The notes: generated by a model not told the origin, from the letters alone. Counted from the stretch's first letter, positions 1-7,465 are shown. The stretch is DNA of 64,000 bases from Hippasteria phrygiana (GCA_037893225.1 JAZGUH010000367.1:806001-870000), one strand, 5' to 3'. Numbers and translations: made by a program.

Positions 1-216
1 AGCCTTGGGCCAATGTTACTTTTTCGCTTTGTTACCGCATGTCTGGTAGCCTACCGTCCTTATTATTTGCTACTGAACAGTACATAATATGATAAACAAA
101 ATACAAATTAATTACAGAGCAGGTACGCAGCTTTGGACAAGTAATTGTATGTTGAATTTTCTTTTTGCCGTTTTCATTCGGAACTAGGCTTACCTTTTTA
201 CAGTCGTTACATTTCT

Positions 217-238
217 GGGGGTTGGGAATGGGGGGTTG
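217..238 (+). other. G-run cluster (possible G-quadruplex), representative
   Basis: Runs of five, three and six G separated by 2-3 bases sit about 190 bp downstream of each tRNA 3' end. Many units have a fourth run (ttggg instead of ttgtg), which completes a classical four-run quadruplex pattern. Quadruplex formation is inferred from sequence only. Confidence 0.55.
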
Positions 239-317
239 TGTAAAATGTAAACATAATCACCACGTGTGGACCGCCTTGGAGTAACCATTGTACACATATC
301 GCAGGGAGCAGGTTAAA

Positions 318-334
318 ACACGTGCGCGCACGCA
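318..334. other. Alternating purine-pyrimidine tract (possible Z-DNA), representative
   Basis: ACACGTGCGCGCACGCA is 17 nt of strict purine-pyrimidine alternation containing the 12-bp palindrome CGTGCGCGCACG. It recurs in every unit about 90 bp downstream of the tRNA; some units (spacers before 37114, 44545, 48789) read ACAGGTGCGCGC instead. Such tracts favour left-handed DNA under supercoiling; that it happens here is inference. Confidence 0.55.
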
Positions 335-415
335 GAACGTTGACTGGTTGACTTGAATTAGCACTTCATTCACTACATTGTCCATGAGGACACAAGAAAT
401 AGGTCTATGAGGGAC

Positions 416-420
416 AAAAA
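416..420 (-). terminator. Pol III terminator, representative copy
   Basis: A run of five T on the minus strand begins 5 bp beyond the discriminator base of the first tRNA, the position and form expected of an RNA polymerase III terminator. The same T5 tract is present after essentially every tRNA of the array; one neighbouring base differs between classes (plus strand aaaaagg or aaaaatg). Confidence 0.8.
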
Positions 421-436
421 GTTCCTGGCAGCGGTG

Positions 437-447
437 GGATTCGAACC
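437..447 (-). promoter_or_regulatory. Pol III B box, representative copy
   Basis: Reads GGTTCGAATCC on the minus strand, an exact match to the TFIIIC-binding B-box consensus in the T arm. It is unchanged in nearly all copies, including the structurally damaged A2 class; the copy at 22763 has its last base altered. Confidence 0.88.
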
Positions 448-489
448 CACGCTATCGAAATGACTGGTGCCTTAAACCAGCGCCTTAGA

Positions 490-500
490 CCGCTCGGCCA
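490..500 (-). promoter_or_regulatory. Pol III A box, representative copy
   Basis: Reads TGGCCGAGCGG on the minus strand, matching the eukaryotic A-box consensus within the D arm. It is kept in almost all 88 copies; the copy at 21181 has a change within it. Confidence 0.85.
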
Positions 501-957
501 CGCTACCTACACTTTAGTGACTGATCTGGGGTAGCCTTGGGCCAATGTTACTCTTTCGCTTTGTTACCGCATGACTGGTAGCCTACCGTCCTTATTATTT
601 GCTACTGAACAGTACATAATATGATAAACAAAATACAAATTAATTACAGAGCAGGTACCCAGCTTTGGACAAGTAATTGTATGTTGAATTTTCTTGTTGG
701 CGTTTTCATTCGGAACTAGGCTTACCTTTTTACAGACGTTACATTTCTGGGGGTTGGGAATGGGGGGTTGTGTAAAATGTAAACATAATCACCACGTGTG
801 GACCGCCTTGGAGTAACCATTGTACACATATCGCAGGGAGCAGGTTAAAACACGTGCGCGCACGCAGAACATTGACTGGTTGACTTGAATTAGCACTTCA
901 TTCACTAGATTGTCCACGAGCACGCAAGAAATAGGTCTATGAGGGACAAAAAGGTTC

Positions 958-1039
958 TGGCAGCGGTGGGATTCGAACCCACGCCATCGAAATGACTGGT
1001 GCCTTAAACCAGCGCCTTAGACCGCTCGGCCACGCTACC
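958..1039 (-). tRNA. tRNA-Leu (AAG)
   Basis: Class A0, used here as the reference sequence of the array; all stems pair. Confidence 0.95.
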
Positions 1040-1489
1040 TACACTTTAGTGACTGATCTGGGGTAGCCTTGGGCCAATGTTACTCTTTCGCTTTGTTACC
1101 GCATGACTGGTAGCCTACCGTCCTTATTATTTGCTACTGAACAGTACATAATGTGATAAACAAAATACAAATTAATTACAGAGCAGGTACCCAGCTTTGG
1201 ACAAGTAATTGTATGTTGAATTTTCTTTTTGGCGTTTTCATTCGGAACTAGGCTTACCTTTTTACAGTCGTTAAATTTCTGGGGGTTGGGAAGGGGGGGT
1301 TGGGTAAAATGTCAACATAATCACCACTTGTGGACCGCCTTGGAGTAACCATTGTACACATATCGCAGGGAGCAGGTTAAAACACGTGCGCGCACGCAGA
1401 ACATTGACTGGTTGACTTGAATTAGCACTTCATTCACTAGATTGTCCACGAGCACGCAAGAAATAGGTCTATGAGGGACAAAAAGGTTC

Positions 1490-1571
1490 TGGCAGCGGTG
1501 GGATTCGAACCCACGCCATCGAAATGACTGGTGCCTTAAACCAGCGCCTTAGACCGCTCGGCCACGCTACC
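1490..1571 (-). tRNA. tRNA-Leu (AAG)
   Basis: Class A0. Confidence 0.95.
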
Positions 1572-2021
1572 TACACTTTAGTGACTGATCTGGGGTAGCC
1601 TTGGGCCAATGTTACTCTTTCGCTTTGTTACCGCATGACTGGTAGCCTACCGTCCTTATTATTTGCTACTGAACAGTACATAATGTGATAAACAAAATAC
1701 AAATTAATTACAGAGCAGGTACCCAGCTTTGGACAAGTAATTGTATGTTGAATTTTCTTTTTGGCGTTTTCATTCGGAACTAGGCTTACCTTTTTACAGT
1801 CGTTAAATTTCTGGGGGTTGGGAAGGGGGGGTTGGGTAAAATGTCAACATAATCACCACTTGTGGACCGCCTTGGAGTAACCATTGTACACATATCGCAG
1901 GGAGCAGGTTAAAACACGTGCGCGCACGCAGAACGTTGACTGGTTGACTTGAATTAGCACTTCATTCACTACATTGTCCACGAGGACGCAAGAAATAGGT
2001 CTATGAGGGACAAAAAGGTTC

Positions 2022-2103
2022 TGGCAGCGGTGGGATTCGAACCCACGCCATCGAAATGACTGGTGCCTTAAACCAGCGCCTTAGACCGCTCGGCCACGCT
2101 ACC
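2022..2103 (-). tRNA. tRNA-Leu (AAG), Polinton inserted upstream
   Basis: Class A0. The Polinton starts 40 bp upstream of its 5' end, so its 5' flank is now transposon DNA beyond the CAATG duplication; its internal promoter is intact. Confidence 0.95.
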
Positions 2104-2138
2104 TACACTTTAGTGACTGATCTGGGGTAGCCTTGGGC

Positions 2139-2143
2139 CAATG
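2139..2143. other. Target site duplication, left copy (CAATG)
   Basis: CAATG lies immediately outside the left TIR and again at 19184-19188 outside the right TIR. Uninterrupted units read gggccaatgttactc, so removing the element and one copy restores the array exactly. Polinton duplications are usually 5-6 bp. Confidence 0.93.
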
Positions 2144-2369
2144 AGTAGTAAGGGAGATGCCGATCCCATGTCATTTCTTGTTTTTTCACTTTTCTCTCTA
2201 ATTTTGCTGTGGGTACATACGTCAAATTTTTTAGAAACAAAATAGCCCAAAAAATCGCCCAAAATTTTGCTGGGGTACTACACACCAAAATTTGCACAAA
2301 ATCATGAAAATAAAAAGTATTTTCCATATCCCACAAGCGTACGAAATCACCCGGGCGCCCGGGCGAAAA
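2144..2369 (+). repeat. Polinton left terminal inverted repeat
   Basis: About 226 bp, inverted relative to 18957-19183. Its inner edge holds a perfect 14-bp palindrome CCCGGGCGCCCGGG at 2350-2363; the right TIR has one mismatch at that point. The open frame that crosses this TIR also crosses the right one and reflects shared repeat sequence, not a gene. Confidence 0.95.
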
Positions 2370-2398
2370 GGTAAAACATGATTTGTAGCAAGGCAAAA

Positions 2399-2438
2399 AA
2401 AAACCCCATCTCTACACTCAGTAGAGATGGGGGTTTTT
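2399..2438. terminator. Strong hairpin with flanking A and T tracts just inside the left TIR
   Basis: Arms at 2399-2415 and 2421-2438 are complementary over about 17 bp, with one extra G in the right arm and a loop ACTCA; A-tracts precede and a T5 ends it. It lies downstream of the leftmost minus-strand gene and has no counterpart inside the right TIR. It could end or stabilise transcripts of the minus-strand gene block, or be a replication structure; the role is inferred. Confidence 0.55.
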
Positions 2439-2440
2439 GC

Positions 2441-2585
2441 GTTACATAGATCTACTGCGTTACTAACTACAACTACTCTTTGAAAGGAGCGCTAGGCCTA
2501 GTCTCTAAACTCTCTTGAGTACTTGTGTAGCTAGGAGGCTCATCTCTACTCACGTTAGAATCACGCTCATACTCTTTACATATTT
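2441..2585 (-). other. Open -1 frame downstream of the 211-aa gene (possible C-terminal extension)
   Basis: In the -1 frame relative to the upstream gene, translation is open from an A8 tract (2619-2626, minus strand) to a stop at 2473-2475 and would give 48 residues. The stretch has no ATG of its own. It is hydrophilic and proline/serine-rich at its end, and contains PPSY, which matches the PPxY late-domain motif. It is either reached by frameshifting at the A8 tract or is the remnant of a longer gene broken by an indel there. Confidence 0.4.
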
Positions 2586-3221
2586 CTAATTTAAAGTTGT
2601 AAGTTTTGCGATAAGATCTTTTTTTTCTTTCGCTAGAAGCTCAACCACTTTTTTTTCTACCTCATCGTCTATTTCTTTTTGGTGAGAAACGGACTCTTCT
2701 CTCGCTTTAGTTTGCGTCCTAATAGCTTCTTTCATTCCATAAAACTTTTTTAATTCATCGTTAATCAAAGTAAATTCTTCGTGACTTACATCGCCATCAT
2801 CTACGGCCTGAGACACTAATTCATTTATCGTATTTAATTTTGTTTCGGCTACTACTCTAATCTCATCGTGTTTCTTAGCTTTACCTCTAAACTTTTTACT
2901 AAATCGTTTTAATGCCAAACTTACACCCACGCATCCTATAGCTAATCCTTCTAACACCACACCTACAGGTATACTAATTATACCAACAACGCTGACTATG
3001 CCTATTGTACCGGATAAAGCTCCGACACATTCTATAACGGTCTCTGCGTTAGATAAACAGGTAATAATTTTATTATACTTTTTGTGTAACCGTTCTCTCT
3101 TATCTCTCTCGTTGGCTATCTCTTTTTGCACTCGTTCGATTTTATTTAACCTAAAGACTGAAGACTCGTTCGTTTCACTCGGGACAACGGGCAATTTAGG
3201 GTAAACGGATTCTGCGGTCAT
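2586..3221 (-). CDS. Polinton-conserved coiled-coil/membrane protein, 211 aa
   Basis: Unknown function. After a proline-containing N-terminus there is a charged helix (about residues 25-50), a hydrophobic glycine-rich stretch (about 63-105) long enough for two membrane passes, then a basic segment with KKHDEIRVVAE and a long charged helical region to the C-terminus. Proteins of this layout recur in animal Polintons as I recall the family; no search was possible. The start follows the motif GACTTTATAAAATG shared with the next two genes. It is the last gene of the minus-strand block. An A8 tract near the 3' end and an open -1 frame beyond the stop raise the possibility of a longer product. Confidence 0.8.
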   Translation of the reverse strand: MTAESVYPKLPVVPSETNESSVFRLNKIERVQKEIANERDKRERLHKKYNKIITCLSNAETVIECVGALSGTIGIVSVVGIISIPVGVVLEGLAIGCVGVSLALKRFSKKFRGKAKKHDEIRVVAETKLNTINELVSQAVDDGDVSHEEFTLINDELKKFYGMKEAIRTQTKAREESVSHQKEIDDEVEKKVVELLAKEKKDLIAKLTTLN

Positions 3222-3237
3222 TTTATAAAGTCGTTTA

Positions 3238-4443
3238 TTATTTTAAATTTTTTTGCATGTATACTAGTATCAAAGTACCAACACCTACCAATAACGTCCA
3301 CACGTGGTCCGCCAACCAACCAACCGATTTACTTAACAACGTGAACAACCAACTAGCGATAGCACCCAAAATACCCGGTAAAGCAGCTAATAACTTACCC
3401 CCGAGCTTTTTTAGCAAATTAGCCAAGTTTTTTAAATGGTTACTTATCCAATCTTTAACGTTACCTCCGGGCTTGGGCGGAACCGGAGTCGAAGCAGGAG
3501 CAGCCGCCGCACCAGCTGCTGCAGCCGAACCACCCCCACCCACAGCCGCCACCGAAGCAACGATCGTGCTTATAAGGAAAGTAAACGCGGTCAATATGCT
3601 TGCGACCGTCAAACCCTCTTCTCGAAACAGAATTCTAATCTTTTCTCGTAGTGAGATATCGCTTTCTAATATTTTATTAAACGTTTCTGTGATTCTAGCG
3701 GATTGATCATTCATGATTAGTTTAAGGTCGTGCTTGAGTCTTAATCTACCCTCTATTTCATCTTTAATATCGTCTTGTTCTTTCATTAAGTCTTGCATCC
3801 CATTATCGGTTTCTGATACTTCGAGGGCTCTTCTTATTTCAGCGCGTCTATCGTATAGTTTACTCAGTTCGGCTAAATTTAATTCGGCATTACCTCTCAT
3901 AGTTTGTAGTTTTTTGTTTAAAGCTTCATGTTCTCTATAATTTAACCCATCAGTTTGCGCTTGAGCATCTACTCCTTTTGGTTGAGCCAAATTAAATTCA
4001 TCAGTCGTTAATAAAAGCAAATCTTCTTTTATAAATACATTAGCGTTTTTTATTTCAGGATGAGCTATTCTAATGTTGCGTCTTAGCTGATTTCCAACAA
4101 CTAGAAATTTTCTAGGCTGATTTTCTTGAGTCAATCTAACATTATCGAAGTATATACCACTATCATCCATTCTAAATTTATCAAGCTGTACATAAAGAAA
4201 CTCTGGTCTAACAAATCCTTTAGATTTCATATAGTTATAAAAATAGTTAGCTACTTCATAATTTATATGACTTTTAAATGGTGGGGCTATATACACATCT
4301 GCATCATTTACCCGTTGTTGTTGCTCATCATAGGTGTCCCAATCAAAATCTTGATCTTGATCTTGATAATCTTGGTCATCATCGACTCGTTCGTCTTCTC
4401 GACCCACGTCATTCATAGGAAACTCTTCTCCACCTTCAGCCAT
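3238..4443 (-). CDS. Polinton membrane protein, paralogue 1 (401 aa)
   Basis: Unknown function, probably a structural or membrane-active protein of the element. Acidic N-terminus (MAEGGEEFP, then Asp-rich to about residue 45); a central part with DEFNLAQPKGVDAQAQTDG (about 151-169) and a coiled coil to about 250; then EKIRILFREEGLTVASILTAF leading into a hydrophobic segment, a Gly/Ala/Pro linker, an amphipathic region around KDWISNHLKNLANLLKKLGG, and two C-terminal hydrophobic segments. The C-terminal region is almost identical to the 471-aa neighbour, while the N-terminal halves differ. It is preceded by GACTTTATAAAATG, and its start lies 30 bp from the stop of the upstream paralogue. Confidence 0.85.
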   Translation of the reverse strand: MAEGGEEFPMNDVGREDERVDDDQDYQDQDQDFDWDTYDEQQQRVNDADVYIAPPFKSHINYEVANYFYNYMKSKGFVRPEFLYVQLDKFRMDDSGIYFDNVRLTQENQPRKFLVVGNQLRRNIRIAHPEIKNANVFIKEDLLLLTTDEFNLAQPKGVDAQAQTDGLNYREHEALNKKLQTMRGNAELNLAELSKLYDRRAEIRRALEVSETDNGMQDLMKEQDDIKDEIEGRLRLKHDLKLIMNDQSARITETFNKILESDISLREKIRILFREEGLTVASILTAFTFLISTIVASVAAVGGGGSAAAAGAAAAPASTPVPPKPGGNVKDWISNHLKNLANLLKKLGGKLLAALPGILGAIASWLFTLLSKSVGWLADHVWTLLVGVGTLILVYMQKNLK

Positions 4444-4473
4444 TTTATAAAGTCGTATATTTTATACAACTTA

Positions 4474-5889
4474 TTATTTTAAATTTGTTTGCATGTATAC
4501 TAGTATCAAAGTACCGACACCTACCAATAACGCCCACACGTGCTCCGCCAACCAACCGACCGATTTACTTAACAACGTAAACAACCAACTCGCGATAGCA
4601 CCCAAAATACTCGGTAAAGCGACTAATAACTTACCCCCGAGCTTTTTTAGCAAATTAGCCAAGTTTTTTAAATGGTTACTTATCCAATCTTTAACGTTAC
4701 CTCCGGGTTTAGACGTAGGAGTAACGGGGGTCGAAGCAGGAGCAGCCGCCGCACCAGCTGCTGCAGCCGAACCACCCCCACCCACAGCCGCCACCGAAGC
4801 AACGATCGTGCTTATAAGGAAAGTAAACGCGGTCAATATGCTTGCGACCGTCAAACCCTCTTCTCGAAACAGAATTCTAATCTTTTCTCCTAGTGAGATA
4901 TCGCGTCCGAATATTCTATTTATCATTTGTTTGATTCTATAGTATTGGCTTTGGATAATTTTCATATTGCTTTTTATTGCCTCAGTTCTAGCCGCTCTTT
5001 CATCTCTGTAACCTCTTAATTCATCAAGCAGAATACTTCTCTTATAATCATCTTTTTCTTTACCTAGGGCTACCTTTATTTTCTCAATTTTATCATTTAA
5101 CCTACTCTTTTCGGCTATATTTAATTCTAAACTACCGCCCATAGTTCGTAGTTTTTGATCTAAACCTTCAATTTCTCTATAAGTAAACCCATCAGTTTGC
5201 GCTTGAGCATCTACTCCTCTAGGTTGAGGGGGAGGAATTGTATATCTACCGGTTTCAGGGTCATATTCGGGATCCATTTCGGGGCCATACATATGCTCTA
5301 GGTTGTCGATCGTAGCGTTATTTATCTCAACTAGTCGTCTTGGAGTGACATAACGATCGTACGCTAAATCTATAGTTTCCTCAGCCTCTAGCAAATTAAA
5401 TTCATCGGTCGTTAATAAACCCAAATCTTCTCTAAAAAATCTATTAAAGTTTCCGCCTGGAAACCTCTCTTTAAAGTTGGTTTTTAACGTCGATCTAGCT
5501 ATATATCTATCGGGATGAACTTTACTAGTCAATCTAACACCGTCGAAGTAAGTGCCGTTTTTATCTTTAGTAAAAAGTTCGTACCTAATGCGTTTTGGTC
5601 TAATTAAGCCTAATCTTTCCCCTATTGGTTCTCCCTCCCAATAATTATAAAAATCATTAGCTAAACCTTCTTTATGCATATCACGATATTTATCTATAAT
5701 ATCACCAGCTTCATCTATCGTAGGCGGTTGTGGTTCAGCCGATCTATTAAATTCAAAATCACGGTCGGGGTCTATTCCTAAATTATCGTCATCATTGGTA
5801 TCGTGATAATCTTGGTCATCATCATCGACTCGTTCGTCTTCTCGACCCATGTCATCATCCACAGGAAACAATTCTCCACCTTCGGCCAT
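4474..5889 (-). CDS. Polinton membrane protein, paralogue 2 (471 aa)
   Basis: Paralogue of the 401-aa gene downstream. It shares the MAEGGE start, the acidic N-terminus, a DEFNL motif, the VDAQAQTDG signature, the REEGLTVASILTAF hydrophobic segment, the Gly/Ala linker and the C-terminal membrane region. It is longer in the centre (about residues 40-230). Near-identical DNA over the C-terminal coding part, together with divergent N-termini, suggests recent duplication or continuing gene conversion with selection for different N-terminal domains. The start follows ATGACTTTATAAAATG. Function is unknown; a membrane-penetrating or virion-membrane role is only a guess. Confidence 0.85.
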   Translation of the reverse strand: MAEGGELFPVDDDMGREDERVDDDDQDYHDTNDDDNLGIDPDRDFEFNRSAEPQPPTIDEAGDIIDKYRDMHKEGLANDFYNYWEGEPIGERLGLIRPKRIRYELFTKDKNGTYFDGVRLTSKVHPDRYIARSTLKTNFKERFPGGNFNRFFREDLGLLTTDEFNLLEAEETIDLAYDRYVTPRRLVEINNATIDNLEHMYGPEMDPEYDPETGRYTIPPPQPRGVDAQAQTDGFTYREIEGLDQKLRTMGGSLELNIAEKSRLNDKIEKIKVALGKEKDDYKRSILLDELRGYRDERAARTEAIKSNMKIIQSQYYRIKQMINRIFGRDISLGEKIRILFREEGLTVASILTAFTFLISTIVASVAAVGGGGSAAAAGAAAAPASTPVTPTSKPGGNVKDWISNHLKNLANLLKKLGGKLLVALPSILGAIASWLFTLLSKSVGWLAEHVWALLVGVGTLILVYMQTNLK

Positions 5890-5914
5890 TTTATAAAGTC
5901 ATATATTTTATATT

Positions 5915-6148
5915 TTACGTAGTATTTACCACATTCTGAGGAATTACTCCTTGACTCACCAACCAAGTCTGAGTAGCTAGAGCGCTACCTACCGTAGCGG
6001 TGATTTTAATCGTATCTTCTATGTCTAGCTTTCCTAAATCAGCGGGCTTAATTTTCAAAAGTTTTTTACTCAACATAGTATAACCTACGGTCAACAAACT
6101 CAACACAGCGCCGTGATAAAGAGTATTTGCAACGTTCTTCGTATCCAT
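5915..6148 (-). CDS. Small Polinton-conserved membrane protein, 77 aa
   Basis: Begins MDTKNVANTLYHGAVLSLL, with a hydrophobic segment at about residues 12-27, then LKIKPADLGKLDIEDTIK and a second weakly hydrophobic helix (about 48-66). The KPADLGKLD core is familiar from small proteins accompanying animal Polintons. It lies 25 bp upstream of the 471-aa gene and 31 bp downstream of the 135-aa gene, consistent with a compact block. The start follows AAGTAAAATG. Function is unknown. Confidence 0.75.
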   Translation of the reverse strand: MDTKNVANTLYHGAVLSLLTVGYTMLSKKLLKIKPADLGKLDIEDTIKITATVGSALATQTWLVSQGVIPQNVVNTT

Positions 6149-6179
6149 TTTACTTGTACAAACATTTTATTTTTTTTAT

Positions 6180-6587
6180 TTATTCCATTTCTAATAGTTC
6201 TTCAACTTTAGGGGTTGAAGTTGCGATCGCAACCCCTGCCCCCACCTCTCGCTGTGCATCTACAGGTTTACTCTTTTTAAACGCGAGATATCCAATTCCT
6301 AAAACAGCCAAACCAACTATCGCGTATCCCCAGTTTGGAATGTCTCTCATCGTTAGCGCTGGCGTTTGCTGGGGAGATTCTTCTTCTATACTTTGCATTT
6401 TTTGTATTTGTTCTTTCATCTTTCTGTTTCTTTCGGCCAGTTTTTTACCTTGCTCTACTCTTTTAGGGTCTTTTGCTCTTTTTTTTGTGACTCTTGATAG
6501 AGCAGGCTGAGCCGGCTCTTGGGGAGTCTCTTGGGGAGGCTGAGGGGTCTCTGATACTTGATCCGTCGTTGTCGTTTCTAGGCTCAT
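6180..6587 (-). CDS. Tail-anchored Polinton protein, 135 aa
   Basis: A Thr/Pro/Gln-rich N-terminus (1-30) is followed by a basic helix containing KDPKRVEQGKKLAERNRK (about 39-56), a predicted membrane helix WGYAIVGLAVLGIGYLAF (about 86-103) and a short hydrophilic tail. The arrangement is that of a small single-pass protein with a basic domain, a type recurrent in Polintons; function is unknown. Its start (after TTATAAAAG) lies inside the 3' end of the upstream 223-aa gene in another frame, an overlap of 125 bp. Confidence 0.75.
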   Translation of the reverse strand: MSLETTTTDQVSETPQPPQETPQEPAQPALSRVTKKRAKDPKRVEQGKKLAERNRKMKEQIQKMQSIEEESPQQTPALTMRDIPNWGYAIVGLAVLGIGYLAFKKSKPVDAQREVGAGVAIATSTPKVEELLEME

Positions 6588-7134
6588 CTTTTATAATAAT
6601 ACTACTATTATTTGTAATACTATTACTACTACTATCTACCTGTAAATGTTTAGTCGTGATCAACATAGCAACCAAAGGAGATAAATAAACCCCATAATTG
6701 TAATGCACTTCGCAAAGTAAACTGGACAAGCTGCTAGAAATAACGGGATCTTTTTCTAGATCGTTAACGAGGGCTTCTTCAGAATCTAAACAAAGTTTAT
6801 AACCGAATGGTGAAGCCAGCGGCAAAGTCGCGCCTAAAGCTTTTGCGTAACAGGTCAACACGCAACTCCCCAAACTGACTATCATTTCTTTACCGAGCTT
6901 GGCTTCGTATCTTTTATATAGCTTTTCTTGTTTTTCTACAGTCAAGCCCTCTATTTCATTGACGGAGTATTCTTTACCGAAATATTTTTTAGAATCACCG
7001 GAAGCAACTACGCCCAAAAGTCTATTTTTGGACGTAGTTGCTTTTGGGATCGTCGCTATGGTCGTGGGTGTAGCAGCCACTGTTGGATGAGGTTCTTGAG
7101 ATAACGTGCTTATAGATTCTATCGACTTGATCAT
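6463..7134 (-). CDS. Polinton-conserved protein, 223 aa
   Basis: Not assignable to a function. A Ser/Thr-rich N-terminus (1-40) precedes a compact central domain (about 50-165) with KEYSVNEIEGLTVEKQEKLYKRYEAKLG and a hydrophobic part VSLGSCVLTCYAKALG; the C-terminal 50 residues are Ser/Asn/Asp-rich and end in a basic cluster KSHKKKSKRP. The central domain looks like one I associate with animal Polintons. Its 3' end overlaps the 135-aa gene by 125 bp. The start follows TATTTTAAATG. Confidence 0.75.
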   Translation of the reverse strand: MIKSIESISTLSQEPHPTVAATPTTIATIPKATTSKNRLLGVVASGDSKKYFGKEYSVNEIEGLTVEKQEKLYKRYEAKLGKEMIVSLGSCVLTCYAKALGATLPLASPFGYKLCLDSEEALVNDLEKDPVISSSLSSLLCEVHYNYGVYLSPLVAMLITTKHLQVDSSSNSITNNSSIIIKDEPRNDNDGSSIRDPSASPRDSPRAGSACSIKSHKKKSKRP

Positions 7135-7249
7135 TTAAAATAGAACTATATTTTTTAATCTTATTTCTACAAGAAATATAATCGTAAGAAAATAAAGATA
7201 AGTTGATGGCTATTACTAGTTTTAATAATAGGTCTAGATATTCTATCAT
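7022..7249 (-). CDS. Possible small membrane protein, 75 aa
   Basis: Begins MIEYLDLLLKLVIAINLSLFS, a good single membrane helix, followed by a charged segment. The start is preceded by CTATAAAATATG, like other genes of the element. It overlaps the 5' end of the 223-aa gene by 113 bp in another frame, so its C-terminal third is shared coding DNA. It could be genuine or a chance frame; no family is recognised. Confidence 0.35.
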   Translation of the reverse strand: MIEYLDLLLKLVIAINLSLFSYDYISCRNKIKKYSSILNDQVDRIYKHVISRTSSNSGCYTHDHSDDPKSNYVQK

Positions 7250-7254
7250 ATTTT

Positions 7255-7465
7255 ATAGATGACTAGATAATCTGTAGATCATCTATTAGTTATCTATAGA
7301 TCATCTATCAGGTATCTAACAGGTGTCTAACAGTTATCTATCAGTTATCTAACAGGTATCTATAAATCATCTATCAGTTATCTAACAGTTATCTATAAAT
7401 CATCTATAAATCATCTATAAATCATCTAATAGATCATCTATAGATCAACTATAGATCAACTGCCA
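7255..7465. repeat. 11-bp minisatellite (ATCTATMARNT type)
   Basis: About 18 degenerate copies of an 11-bp unit such as TATCTAACAGT, TATCTATCAGT and ATCTATAAATC. The repeat fills the only sizeable intergenic gap of the left gene block and runs into the last codons of the ATPase gene. The unit length is close to one helical turn, so A/T tracts recur in phase. It may be a recombination or slippage product, or a binding-site array; function is unknown. Confidence 0.8.

Larger units (their letters stand above)
426..507 (-). tRNA. tRNA-Leu (AAG)
   Basis: 82 nt including discriminator A73. Type II tRNA: 7-bp acceptor (U3-G70 wobble), 3-bp D stem, anticodon stem CTGGT/ACCAG with loop TTAAGGC (anticodon AAG), 13-nt variable arm, and T arm GTGGG-TTCGAAT-CCCAC. 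A73 and the long variable arm agree with leucine identity. No intron and no encoded CCA. It differs from class A0 by one base in the variable arm. Confidence 0.95.
1..2143 (-). repeat. Tandem tRNA-Leu array, left part (4 units)
   Basis: Head-to-tail copies of a 532-bp unit, each with one minus-strand tRNA-Leu at 426, 958, 1490 and 2022. The spacer of the first unit shows the general layout: a G-run cluster at 217-238 on the plus strand, CACGTG at 261-266 and 319-324, the alternating purine-pyrimidine tract at 318-334, and a T5 Pol III terminator (minus strand) 5 bp past the tRNA 3' end. No protein-coding gene is credible in the spacers. The array is cut at 2143 by the Polinton and resumes at 19184. 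Confidence 0.97.

Noticed and set aside
426..507. Reading the tRNAs as another type II family (tRNA-Ser)
   Set aside because: Loop TTAAGGC or TTTAGGC gives AAG or UAG, both leucine anticodons, and discriminator A73 fits leucine rather than the usual G73 of serine.
2103..2396. Minus-strand open frame of 97 codons across the left TIR
   Set aside because: The same translated stretch appears from the right TIR in mirrored position; it follows from the inverted repeat, crosses the insertion junction into tRNA-flank DNA, and has no gene-like context.
2476..2585. PPSY-containing stretch as an independent small gene
   Set aside because: No ATG in that frame within the stretch; it only makes sense as an extension of the upstream gene or a remnant of one.
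3257..4942. Plus-strand frames opposite the paralogous membrane protein genes
   Set aside because: Antisense shadows of the Gly/Ala-rich coding segments; duplicated because the sense genes are duplicated.
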